From positions 1 through 6,971 of the forward strand of contig JAUWOI010000233.1 of the NCBI GenBank assembly GCA_030612185.1: 6,971 nt of DNA. Reading direction: 5' to 3'. This document shows positions 1-5,808 of the stretch, in pieces. The stretch's first letter is position 1, and every line of letters starts with the position of its first letter. Made by a program: the position numbers and the translations under genes. This DNA is from Anaerolineae bacterium (GTDB lineage Bacteria; Chloroflexota; Anaerolineae; B4-G1). The notes below the pieces were generated by a model. The model had not been told where the DNA came from and made no database searches. It saw nothing but the letters and a program-made list of their open reading frames with translations.

Positions 1-36
1 GGGGTGTGGGTGGGCAGGGGCATGTCAGAGTCTCCT

Positions 37-867
37 TCAATCGTCCGGTATGTCATCGAATAGTCCCAACTGATAGGCCCCATCGGGGCTGTCCAGGTTG
101 ATCTGGCGTGGCACCAGCCGCTCCTTTTCGTCCACGCCGTCCAGCCTGTTGATGTTCTCGACGATGGTGGGCAGACAGTATTCGGCCATCTTCTCACGGA
201 TGTGGGTGGTGTTGAAGCGCAATACCCTCCAGCCGGTCGTCTCCAGGTCGTTGTCGCGCAGGTTGTCCAGCGGGATACGTTCCGGGTCGGCGTGCCAGGT
301 ATCGCCGTCGGTTTCAACGTCCATCTTCCCCGACGTGCAGTATATGGCGAAGTCGAGGGCATAAGAGCGATTCTTCACCGGAACGAACTCCTGTCGCTCG
401 GCGCTGATCTGCAACCGTTTCAACTCAGCCCACAGATAGTCTTCCAACGGGCTCTCGTCATACAGGTCGTTGATCTCAACAGCACTGCTGAACTTCTGCC
501 AGGTGGTGGGTATGAAGACGATGCGTCGCCAGCGCCGGCTGAGGATAGGCTTGGGCAAACGTTGTAGAGGTTCCAGGATGAGTTGGTAGTAGCGTCTTCT
601 TCCCTTTTCGTCGTGGGGTTGATCGGGGAAGAGTTGCCAACGGCGAACCTGGCGCACATCGAGCACACGGGCATAGTAATTGACGGCAAAGGCTTCGCTG
701 CCGAAGACTTTCGTCTGGTAGAAAGCGAGCCAGCGCGGCGGCCAGCGGCCCTTCAACCACTTGTGGGCGCTGCCGACCGGGATGCGGTACCAATGCTGGT
801 CGCGCGCGACGGCAAAGTCGAGCAGATTATTGAGAATGGCAACCAGCACTTCACCACGGGTGGCCAT
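37..867 (-). CDS. DUF559/Vsr-like PDDEXK nuclease domain protein
   Basis: This 276-residue protein is probably a DNA endonuclease or repair/restriction-type nuclease. The C-terminal half (about 138-245) fits the DUF559/very-short-patch-repair endonuclease-like fold: E142 in SPLEDYLW, D172 in ALDFAIY, the acidic strand DVETDGDTWH (183-192), then LRDNDLETTGWRVLRF (203-218) with its R-D and W-R-V-x-R-F signature. Those acidic residues are the likely metal-binding PDDEXK site. The N-terminal part (about 20-125), with WYRIPVG, FYQTKVFG and RRWRRIVFIPTTW, is a separate domain that I do not recognise; it could position the nuclease on DNA or a partner. The ATG is supported by GGGGAGGAAT about five bases upstream. 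The tail (246-276) is acidic and probably disordered. It stands alone on its strand, divergent from the gene at 1245, with a transposon-like insertion between them. The nuclease domain is fairly secure; the biological role is not known. Confidence 0.8.
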   Translation of the reverse strand: MATRGEVLVAILNNLLDFAVARDQHWYRIPVGSAHKWLKGRWPPRWLAFYQTKVFGSEAFAVNYYARVLDVRQVRRWQLFPDQPHDEKGRRRYYQLILEPLQRLPKPILSRRWRRIVFIPTTWQKFSSAVEINDLYDESPLEDYLWAELKRLQISAERQEFVPVKNRSYALDFAIYCTSGKMDVETDGDTWHADPERIPLDNLRDNDLETTGWRVLRFNTTHIREKMAEYCLPTIVENINRLDGVDEKERLVPRQINLDSPDGAYQLGLFDDIPDD

Positions 868-935
868 AGTATTCCTCCCCAGCCGAGGGTTTCCCCACGG
901 GCGATCCCTGGTGTATAATTGGGCGGACAGAAGCC

Positions 936-941
936 ATTATA
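936..941 (-). promoter_or_regulatory. Candidate -10 box for the nuclease gene, inside a duplicated target site
   Basis: Read on the minus strand these bases are a perfect TATAAT, about 70 bases upstream of the nuclease start codon. No good -35 sits 16-18 bases further up; the best is a T-rich hexamer (TTTTGG) contributed by the inserted element at 943-1121. The same hexamer recurs at 1123-1128 because it lies in the duplicated target. A second AT-rich box (TATAAT on the plus strand, 914-919) lies nearby. Apart from these, 868-942 holds only the ribosome binding site of the minus-strand gene. Confidence 0.3.
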
Positions 942-942
942 G

Positions 943-1121
943 ACTCTACTGAAAAAACCAAAATCTTCAACGCAGAGGCGCAGAGACGCAAAGAAATTTA
1001 AATGGTAGATCAAGATTTGTTCAGTCAAAGGCCTCGATTCTCAAAAATATTAAAGCATCATTCAAGAATCTCTGCGCCTTTGCGTCTCTGCGTTAATATT
1101 AGCCCCTTTTTTCAGTGGAGT
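943..1121. mobile_element. MITE-like non-autonomous element, 179 bp, with TIRs and target duplication
   Basis: The ends are inverted repeats: ACTCTACTGAAAAAA at 943-957 and, reverse-complemented, ACTCCACTGAAAAAA at 1121-1107, 14 of 15 identical. Directly outside, CATTATAG occurs at both 935-942 and 1122-1129, an 8-bp target duplication (the match runs to 9 bp if the shared A is counted). Inside lies a second imperfect inverted repeat (969-994 with 1069-1094), so the element could fold into one long interrupted hairpin around a loop of about 70 bases. There is no transposase or other convincing reading frame inside, so movement would need a transposase acting from elsewhere. The boundary is ambiguous by a base or two because the target and the terminal repeat share bases. 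I could not assign it to an insertion sequence family. Confidence 0.72.
969..1094. repeat. Inverted pair of 26-bp 'CGCAGAG/GACGCAAAG' dispersed repeats
   Basis: The arm at 969-994 (starting AACGCAGAGGCGCAGAGACG) and the reverse complement of 1069-1094 (starting AACGCAGAGACGCAAAGGCG) match at 22 of 26 positions, and all four differences are A/G transitions. Each arm is itself built of short iterations of a CGCAGAG/CGCAAAG unit. Similar 'TTTGCGTCTCTGCG' strings are dispersed in Chloroflexota and other environmental bacterial genomes (recalled knowledge, not searched). Here they form the inner arms of the MITE-like element, which suggests that such elements may spread this repeat. Confidence 0.7.
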
Positions 1122-1175
1122 CATTATAGAATTACTCTACAACATTTACGTTGTCCGCGAGAATCATGATCTGCC

Positions 1176-1199
1176 ACTTGCAGACTTGCAGACTTGCGA
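1176..1199. repeat. Short 8-bp tandem repeat ACTTGCAG x3
   Basis: Two exact copies of ACTTGCAG (1176-1183 and 1184-1191) are followed by a diverged third, ACTTGCGA (1192-1199), then by GCGACTTTGC, which echoes the unit. It lies between the MITE-like element and the start of the plus-strand gene, within its probable 5' untranslated or promoter region. It may be a dispersed low-complexity repeat; no regulatory role can be read from it. Confidence 0.5.
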
Positions 1200-1244
1200 C
1201 TTTGCCGCACTATGTGAAATGACACAAGTTCAAGGGGTTGCCTG

Positions 1245-2144
1245 ATGAAACGAGCCGTCAGCGTTAGCCTGGGAAGCCACACCCGCGACAAGCGGGTCGT
1301 CGTCACTCTCAAGGGAGAGCCGATCAGTGTCGAGCGTTTGGGTACCGATGGCGACGCGCAGAAAGCCCGCCGCTTGTTCACTGAGTTGGACGGCGTGGTA
1401 GACGCTCTGGGCGTGGGCGGCGTTGACCTGTACCTGCGCCTGGGTGAGCGCGAATACCCCTTGCACGCCGCACTGAAACTGGTCCAAGACGTGCACCAAA
1501 CGCCCGTGGTAGATGGCCGGGGGCTGAAGCACACACTGGAGCGGCGCGTCTTCGAGTTGGCAGCGCCAGCACTGGGCGGCCGGCCCCACTTCCGCCGCGC
1601 CTTCATACCGGTGGCCATTGACCGCCTGGGCCTGGCCCAGGCCGTGGCAGAAGTAGCCGACGAAGTAGTCATGGGCGATCTCATGATCGCTCTCGGCATC
1701 CCCATTCCTGTTCGCGGTATCCCAGCATTCCGCAAGTTGGCACGCGTGTTATTGCCCATCGTCAGCCATTTTCCCATGAGCCTGCTCTTTTACGGAAGCA
1801 GTGGCGAAAAGCACGATCCCAAATACCAACGTTACTTCACGGACGCCGATCTGATCGCCGGCGACTTTCTCTTTATGCGCAAGTACTTACCCGCTGACCT
1901 CACGGGCAAGACAGTCATCACCAACACCACGACTGAGGAAGACATCGAGTTCCTGCGAGCGCGGAACGTACGCCAGGTAATCACATCCACGCCCCGGTAC
2001 GAAGGCCGCTCCTTTGGCACCAACCTGATGGAAGCAACGCTCACCGCCTACGCGGGCAAAGGTCGTCCCCTCACCGGCGCCGAACTGAACGACCTGATAG
2101 ACGAACTCGATCTCCGGCCTAGTGTGGAACAACTGAACGAGTAG
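1245..2144 (+). CDS. Quinate 5-dehydrogenase-family protein
   Basis: This 299-residue protein matches a family annotated in databases as quinate 5-dehydrogenase, frequent in Chloroflexota and Deinococcus-type bacteria. Recognisable landmarks are the start MKRAVSVSLGS, the ERLGTDGD segment (29-36), the glycine-rich GVGGVDLYL (56-64), TPVVDGRGLKHTLERRV (86-102), MGDLMIALGIPIPV (near 143-156), the DADLIAGDFLFMRKYLP block (near 200-216), VITNTTTEEDIEFLRARNV and the C-terminal GRSFGTNLMEATLTA. The name implies oxidation of quinate to 3-dehydroquinate, but I know of no direct proof for this family and see no classical short-chain dehydrogenase or shikimate-dehydrogenase signature, so the enzyme name should be treated as provisional. 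No signal peptide or membrane segment is seen, so it is probably cytoplasmic. The ATG is preceded by AAGGGG at a suitable distance. It is monocistronic, divergent from the nuclease gene and convergent with the methylase polycistron. No strong promoter is evident upstream. Confidence 0.75.
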   Translation: MKRAVSVSLGSHTRDKRVVVTLKGEPISVERLGTDGDAQKARRLFTELDGVVDALGVGGVDLYLRLGEREYPLHAALKLVQDVHQTPVVDGRGLKHTLERRVFELAAPALGGRPHFRRAFIPVAIDRLGLAQAVAEVADEVVMGDLMIALGIPIPVRGIPAFRKLARVLLPIVSHFPMSLLFYGSSGEKHDPKYQRYFTDADLIAGDFLFMRKYLPADLTGKTVITNTTTEEDIEFLRARNVRQVITSTPRYEGRSFGTNLMEATLTAYAGKGRPLTGAELNDLIDELDLRPSVEQLNE

Positions 2145-2181
2145 AAAGGTAACTGGTACCTTCTCAATAATCTGGGGTAGT

Positions 2182-2208
2182 GTAGGTCGGAATGGCATTC
2201 CGACTTAC
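2182..2208. terminator. 12-bp-stem palindrome between convergent genes, possible terminator
   Basis: GTAGGTCGGAAT (2182-2193) pairs with ATTCCGACTTAC (2197-2208) around a 3-base loop, with one G-T wobble, giving a strong hairpin 38 bases after the plus-strand stop codon. A T5 run follows only at 2221-2225, 12 bases beyond the stem, so it is not a textbook intrinsic terminator. A weaker 6-bp hairpin (2146-2151 with 2157-2162) sits right after the stop codon. The palindrome may also be a dispersed repeat. Its position between converging transcripts favours a transcription-ending or mRNA-stabilising role. Confidence 0.45.
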
Positions 2209-2262
2209 TCTCGCCCCCACTTTTTGAGAGGATACGGTAACTGCTCAGAATCTTCCCAAAAC

Positions 2263-2380
2263 TGGCACAAATAGCACACGGATACACACAGATGAACCCG
2301 CCACGAGCCCCGCCACGAGTACTCGCGGTGGTACTCGCGGTGGTACTCGCGGTGGACGGATTCTCACGGATTTTTTTGTC
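2263..2380. repeat. Dispersed-repeat cluster with 12-bp periodic GTACTCGCGGTG units
   Basis: Three exact tandem copies of GTACTCGCGGTG occupy 2319-2354. Immediately left, CGCCACGAG appears twice at the same 12-base spacing (2299-2307, 2311-2319) and is close to the reverse complement of the same unit. The block 2298-2343 therefore folds into an imperfect hairpin centred on the palindrome GAGTACTC (2317-2324). On either side are fragments of a CACGGAT-type repeat: ACACGGATACACACAGAT on the left and CGGATTCTCACGGATTTTTT on the right. The right part abuts the premature stop of the nucleotidyltransferase remnant, so this cluster probably marks the breakpoint that removed the rest of that gene. 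The reading frames through it give only low-complexity peptides and are not believed to be genes. Confidence 0.65.
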
Positions 2381-2381
2381 T

Positions 2382-2543
2382 TTAGAGGAACATAGCATCC
2401 ACGTCGGCGGTCAGGCGCGGTTTACCCAACAGGCTGGCTGCGACACCACCAATAACGATTCCCTGGTCATCGAATCGTGCCAGCAGTCGCTGTAAAGACA
2501 CCAGGGGAGCCAACATAGGAGTGATACTCTGTGGATGTATCAT
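2382..2543 (-). pseudogene. Truncated AbiEii-like nucleotidyltransferase (N-terminal remnant)
   Basis: A 53-residue frame starts at an ATG overlapping the stop of the 73-residue gene (ATGA) and has AAAGGAA about nine bases upstream. Its second half is the start of a nucleotidyltransferase domain of the AbiEii/AbiGii-toxin or MNT type: the GG at 32-33 in VIGGVAASLLG, followed by R43-x-T45-x-D47-x-D49 (KPRLTADVDAMF), where the two aspartates are the usual metal ligands. Full-length family members run to a few hundred residues; here a TAA follows four residues after the second aspartate, exactly where the dispersed-repeat cluster begins. The remainder is absent from the downstream DNA in the window. 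It is most likely a gene whose 3' part was deleted or replaced, so it should be inactive. A short functional peptide cannot be formally excluded. Confidence 0.7.
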
Positions 2544-2761
2544 GTCGCGGTTCCTTTGAGCAATGCCCAGCGGCGGCGCACAGCCTCGATTTCCTCGCTA
2601 TTCTCTTCTGCCAGGGGGAATCCCAGGCCCATTGCCAGCCGGAAGATGGCGTTCGTTTGCTGCCAACGCAGGGCGATGGAGGCCCCTCTTTGCTCCGTGG
2701 CTTCGGCGGCTGCAACCGCCTGCCAGCGATTGCGAAATTCCCTGACCGTTTGGCTATTCAT
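2540..2761 (-). CDS. Small helical protein paired with nucleotidyltransferase, possible antitoxin partner
   Basis: This 73-residue charged, probably all-helical protein is rich in RW pairs: REFRNRWQAVAAAEATEQR, IALRWQQTNAIFRLAMGLGF and EAVRRRWALLKG. The ATG is preceded by GGGAGGT at good spacing, and its stop overlaps the start of the nucleotidyltransferase remnant (ATGA), so the two were once translated together. From memory, similar small proteins precede nucleotidyltransferase genes in Chloroflexota, which suggests a toxin-antitoxin-like or accessory pairing; this is inference and no antitoxin domain is identified. With its partner truncated, the gene is probably a leftover that remains intact. 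It sits at the distal end of the minus-strand gene cluster, just after a degraded frame. Confidence 0.65.
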   Translation of the reverse strand: MNSQTVREFRNRWQAVAAAEATEQRGASIALRWQQTNAIFRLAMGLGFPLAEENSEEIEAVRRRWALLKGTAT

Positions 2762-2785
2762 AGAACTTTACCTCCCATTGTCTCC

Positions 2786-2883
2786 TCAGTCACTCCTTGT
2801 GCTTTCAGTGTCCAACAAGCCCTCAGCCGGCACGCCGACCCGTCCGGCCAAACCCCGGCGACGATTTCCGGGGTCAGATCCAC
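2786..2883 (-). pseudogene. Frameshifted relic with VAGV/LAGRVGVPA motif
   Basis: Between the 132-residue gene and the 73-residue gene there is no intact gene, but two overlapping frames carry parts of one peptide. DLTPEIVAGV is read in one frame (from about 2880 down to 2851) and GRVGVPAEGLLDTESTRSD in the next, ending at a TGA at 2786-2788. Restoring one base joins them as VAGVLAGRVGVPA, matching VAEVLTGRVDVPA at the end of the 40-codon frame at 5922-6044. The underlying DNA (2826-2862) matches 5929-5966 with only transitions and one indel. The likely reading is a decayed copy of the same short gene or of the C-terminal end of a larger lost gene. Its function is unknown. Confidence 0.5.
2826..2862 (-). 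repeat. Degenerate 37/38-bp direct repeat, copy A
   Basis: This block matches 5929-5966 in the same orientation at 32 of 38 aligned positions. It starts with GCCGGCACGCCGACCCG, against GCCGGCACGTCGACCCG in the other copy, and both end in CGGCGAC. All five substitutions are transitions and there is one 1-base gap. The two copies bracket the methylase and the 132-residue gene. Confidence 0.6.
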
Positions 2884-3272
2884 AACGGAGCCACCAACCA
2901 GTCGTTGGCTTCCTGCCGCAGGCGGGTGCCGAAGATAGCACTCAGGTTGACGTACTGGCCGTCGGACTGGCGCACCTCGAAGAACTGTCCCTTGTCTATC
3001 CGGCCCCGCAGGACGAACTGCACCGTCTGGCGGCGATTGGCCATCAGATTGGCCACGTCCTGCAGCGTCTCACGCACGAGGCAAGCCACGTCTGACCGCT
3101 CGTTCCGGGGCACGCTAGCCAGCAGGGTGTCCAGGCCCGTGACGGTGACCTCTCTTGCTGGCGGCGGCTCCTCACGCCAGACCAGGCGCAGGAACTCAAC
3201 GATGCTCAGTCTGGTCGGATAGGGGGGATAGGCCGTCGTCCTCTCGACGATGTTGTAGGCTCCTGCTTCCAT
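2874..3272 (-). CDS. Unknown 132-residue protein coupled to the DNA methylase
   Basis: I do not recognise this family. The start ATG shares a base with the methylase stop (TGATG at 3274-3270), and GGAGG lies ten bases upstream inside the methylase gene, so it is very likely made with the methylase. It has no signal peptide, membrane segment, cysteine cluster or obvious catalytic motif. The middle (about 60-80: SDVACLVRETLQDVANLMA) looks helical. The C-terminal third (82-112: QTVQFVLRGRIDKGQFFEV, then SDGQYVNLSAIFG) looks like a beta-strand-rich mini-domain. One-base coupling suggests a stoichiometric partner, for example a specificity or regulatory subunit of the methylase; that is inference. 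Its 3' end runs directly into a degraded frame. Confidence 0.75.
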   Translation of the reverse strand: MEAGAYNIVERTTAYPPYPTRLSIVEFLRLVWREEPPPAREVTVTGLDTLLASVPRNERSDVACLVRETLQDVANLMANRRQTVQFVLRGRIDKGQFFEVRQSDGQYVNLSAIFGTRLRQEANDWLVAPLWI

Positions 3273-5791
3273 CAGAACGCTGCCTCCACGATTTTGTCAT
3301 AGACAGTATCACCGGTCACTTCGGCCAGGTAGCGGCACAATTCATCCAGGGCCTGGGAACGAAAGCGCTCACGATACTGCCGGAAGTTGGCCCCGTAGCG
3401 GTATTCGGCGTAGAGGTAATGAACGCGGTCAATGTCGCGCAGCGGTTGACCCCGTTCCAGTCTGTCCTCAATGTATCCCGTGCGCTTGACTGGCTCTACC
3501 ACCCGCACCGTCTTACCAGCGATCTCGACCAACCGTTCGTCACTGAAGACCGCCGTGCTCAGGCCCCGGTGACGCAACCGTTTGTTCAGTTCGTCAAAGT
3601 CCATCTCAAAGCGGCCAGCCAGCGTGATGGCGTAGGCTTTGGTGACCTCATCCAGCCCGGTTGGCAGGCGGCTCATCACCTCCTCGGTGGCCAGCGAGTC
3701 AATGATGGTCCAGAGCCGCATGACGGCTTCCTTCACCTGTACGGGCTGGTCACCCTCCATCACGTGGGGGTAGTGTTTGGAGTAGAGTTCCAGGCACTTG
3801 CCCAGGACGATGACGGAGACATCGGCGCGACTGAGGCCCTGGCCAGTGGACTGCAATTGGCGCAGGGTCGCGGCGGCCTGGAAGTGAATCTGGTCCTCCA
3901 GTTGCTCCCAACTGATGTGAGCATCACCTGTCCGCTTGTGACAGACGATGATGGAATCGTACTCGATGGCTTGCTGATCGCGGATGTGGAGTGATGTTGG
4001 CATTTCCGCGTGGACGGGATAGATAGCGCTGACGTAAAAGCCAGCATTGAGCACTGCGCCCATCACGCTGCTCCAGGCTTGATGTTCCTGGTGGTGAAAG
4101 GTGAAGGCCATCAGGCCTTCGTCCTTCAAAACGCGGTGCGCCTCGCCGAAGACCTGGGCCAGTCCTGACAGAAAGAAATCCTGGTCCTTGTCTGCCTTCT
4201 CATTCTTGACAATCTCGGCCATTTTGGGCGTGCGTTCGGAAGCGAAGAAGGGGTAGCGCTCCTTCAAGAACAGTCGCAGCCAGACGTAGTAAAAGTCCGA
4301 GAGTTCGCCGTACTGGACATTGTCAAAGTAAGGCGGATCGGTGATCACCGCGTCCACGCTGTGATCCGGCAGGGGCAGGTCCTCCGACGACTGGCACAGG
4401 AGCAGCGCGTTCTTGTCAGTATGTACTAACTCCTGGAAATCTTCGGCCAGACGGCCGTCTACCCGCTCCCCTGGGATGAACACGGCCTTGGTGGCTGAAG
4501 ATGCTTCGGGCGTCAATCGCCGCTCGAAAGGCTGTTGGCGGTAGCCGTGCGCTTTCAAGGCACCCACGAACAATGCGGGATAGGTGCCTGAGCGACGCTT
4601 GTGCCCCCAGGGATTGTTCTCCACTGCTTCAGTCGGGGGAATGTAAGCGTGATGAGAAAAGACCCCTCGAATCGCTGAAACCCGACTAGGGCGGACGGTA
4701 CAAAAGATTGAAGTAAAGCTGACAACATCTGAGAAGATCGTGGTGAATGTATCCTGCACATCTGGTAACAAATCTTGGATTGCCTCAACCAGCCAGCCCA
4801 GGGCCAGCAACTGGCGGGGAGTGAACATCTGATACCAGTGAGTGTAACCGTAGTTCACCGGTCGAGGATCGGCCCTTCCTTCGGTCGGAATTCGCTGAGT
4901 TGGATAAGGTAGAGCGTCTTTCATTCGCTCAAAAACCTGCACCGCTTCTTGGTAGCACTCGTGGTCTATCTCGTTGACGCGCTTGATGTCCCAGCCGTGC
5001 ACAGGGCACTCATAGACCACAGCGTACATCTCATATCGAGGAGGTTGCCCCTCAGGCTGTGCTCCCAACACCGATTGGCGCTGCCCACAATCAGGAGTTG
5101 GGCAGGTGAAGTAGCCGCCCCTGGCAACGCCATCCCTGGGCATAAAGGTGGTGCCGCAAGATGGGCACTGATGCGGCTCATTGGGTTCATGAGTTTTCAA
5201 GACCTCGCCGCAGTCAGGGCAGAAGACGGCATACTCCTTGCCGCGCAGGCCCAACACATAGTTGCCGTGCAGTCGGACCTGCTGCCCGCAAGCTTTGCAG
5301 GGCACGACCTTGACCCAGCGAACGTGGATGACGTCGGCCGGGCGGCCGCACCTGGGGCAGTTGGTCTGATACAAATCGCGGATGCGTCGCCCTACCGTCT
5401 CATCCAGTTGTCGGAAACCGTTCCACAGCGCCTGGATGCTCTCCGGCTGCTCGATGGCGGCCTTCACCGTCCACCAGGCGACAGGGTTGACGTCGCAGCC
5501 CACCACCTGGCAGCCAAGACGTAGCGCCTCGAAGACAGTCGTGCCGCCGCCCATGAAAGGATCGAGGATGATCTTGCCGCCAAAGTCGGTGTGCTGGTAG
5601 TGATAGTCCCAGGCGTTCTCCTCCGGCGGCAGGAATGTAGCCAGAATGATGGAGCGGAAGACCGAGCCGAAGCGCCGTGCCCACCACTTGTGCAGGTACA
5701 GCGGCGGGCGGGCCAGGTCTGGCCGCTCTACCCGCGCCAGGGCACTGAGTTCGTTGACCGGGAAATGGTGTTCGATGCTGGTTTGGGTCAT
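3272..5791 (-). CDS. DUF1156/COG1743-type Zn-ribbon DNA methyltransferase
   Basis: This 839-residue protein is a predicted S-adenosylmethionine-dependent amino-methylase of DNA (adenine-N6 or cytosine-N4). The N-terminal signature HKWWARRFGSVFR (34-46) marks the DUF1156/COG1743 group. The cofactor loop DPFMGGGTT (77-85) is followed by VGCDVNPVAWW (97-107), and the catalytic DPPY is at 485-488 in AVITDPPYFDNVQYGELSDFY. Between them lies a cysteine-rich insert with CPRCG (145-149) and CKACG (165-169), CPDCG (191-195) and CPSCG (209-213), and CPTPDC (230-235), consistent with two or three zinc ribbons that may read DNA. The C-terminal 240 residues hold no motif I can name. The motif order and length fit the family, and all key residues are present, so it should be active. 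The ATG overlaps a 6-codon frame (ATGA); no alternative upstream start exists before an in-frame stop. Family members often occur in restriction or phage-defence loci, here with atypical neighbours and no visible ATPase or helicase. Confidence 0.88.
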   Translation of the reverse strand: MTQTSIEHHFPVNELSALARVERPDLARPPLYLHKWWARRFGSVFRSIILATFLPPEENAWDYHYQHTDFGGKIILDPFMGGGTTVFEALRLGCQVVGCDVNPVAWWTVKAAIEQPESIQALWNGFRQLDETVGRRIRDLYQTNCPRCGRPADVIHVRWVKVVPCKACGQQVRLHGNYVLGLRGKEYAVFCPDCGEVLKTHEPNEPHQCPSCGTTFMPRDGVARGGYFTCPTPDCGQRQSVLGAQPEGQPPRYEMYAVVYECPVHGWDIKRVNEIDHECYQEAVQVFERMKDALPYPTQRIPTEGRADPRPVNYGYTHWYQMFTPRQLLALGWLVEAIQDLLPDVQDTFTTIFSDVVSFTSIFCTVRPSRVSAIRGVFSHHAYIPPTEAVENNPWGHKRRSGTYPALFVGALKAHGYRQQPFERRLTPEASSATKAVFIPGERVDGRLAEDFQELVHTDKNALLLCQSSEDLPLPDHSVDAVITDPPYFDNVQYGELSDFYYVWLRLFLKERYPFFASERTPKMAEIVKNEKADKDQDFFLSGLAQVFGEAHRVLKDEGLMAFTFHHQEHQAWSSVMGAVLNAGFYVSAIYPVHAEMPTSLHIRDQQAIEYDSIIVCHKRTGDAHISWEQLEDQIHFQAAATLRQLQSTGQGLSRADVSVIVLGKCLELYSKHYPHVMEGDQPVQVKEAVMRLWTIIDSLATEEVMSRLPTGLDEVTKAYAITLAGRFEMDFDELNKRLRHRGLSTAVFSDERLVEIAGKTVRVVEPVKRTGYIEDRLERGQPLRDIDRVHYLYAEYRYGANFRQYRERFRSQALDELCRYLAEVTGDTVYDKIVEAAF

Positions 5792-5808
5792 TGGGTTTCT
5801 CGCTTCAT
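5788..5808 (-). other. Six-codon linker frame MKRETQ between relic and methylase
   Basis: An ATG at 5808 overlaps the TGA of the 26-codon frame, and its own TGA at 5788-5790 overlaps the methylase ATG, forming two successive ATGA junctions. This allows a ribosome to be passed by stop/restart from the relic to the methylase. It may be chance, or the last scrap of the lost paralogue. It is not a gene in the ordinary sense. Confidence 0.3.

Noticed and set aside
914..919. Plus-strand TATAAT as promoter of the quinate dehydrogenase-family gene
   Set aside because: There is no acceptable -35 at 16-18 bases, it is over 300 bases from the start codon, and the MITE-like element lies in between.
1176..1199. 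Tandem ACTTGCAG units as a CRISPR or operator array
   Set aside because: The units are contiguous, with no spacers, and only 8 bp long; there is no palindrome to suggest a regulator site.
1124..1777. 217-codon minus-strand frame opposite the quinate dehydrogenase-family gene
   Set aside because: It is arginine/serine/proline/threonine-rich, typical of a shadow frame, and it crosses the edge of the MITE-like element. The plus-strand gene has family similarity and a ribosome binding site.
2048..2398. 116-codon minus-strand frame through the repeat cluster with a STASTTAST segment
   Set aside because: The threonine/serine repeats come directly from the 12-bp tandem DNA repeat, and the frame runs into the 3' end of the convergent gene. 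It has no homology-like segments.
2292..2495. 67-codon plus-strand frame with AVVLAVVLAV
   Set aside because: The hydrophobic repeat is a translation of the 12-bp repeat, and the rest is antisense to the nucleotidyltransferase remnant.
2853..2873. CCCCGG...CCGGGG hairpin directly after the stop of the 132-residue gene, as a terminator
   Set aside because: The stem is only 6 bp with a 9-base loop and no U-tract follows on the minus strand. The bases are partly explained by the degraded coding relic.
3155..3994. Long plus-strand open frame of 279 codons opposite the methylase
   Set aside because: It is antisense to the methylase, whose motifs (DPFMGGGTT, DPPY, zinc ribbons) prove the minus-strand frame. 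The antisense protein has no recognisable domain and lies in a GC-rich coding mirror frame.
4949..5524. 191-codon plus-strand frame opposite the N-terminal half of the methylase
   Set aside because: It lies entirely antisense to the zinc-ribbon region; it has no independent evidence for a gene.
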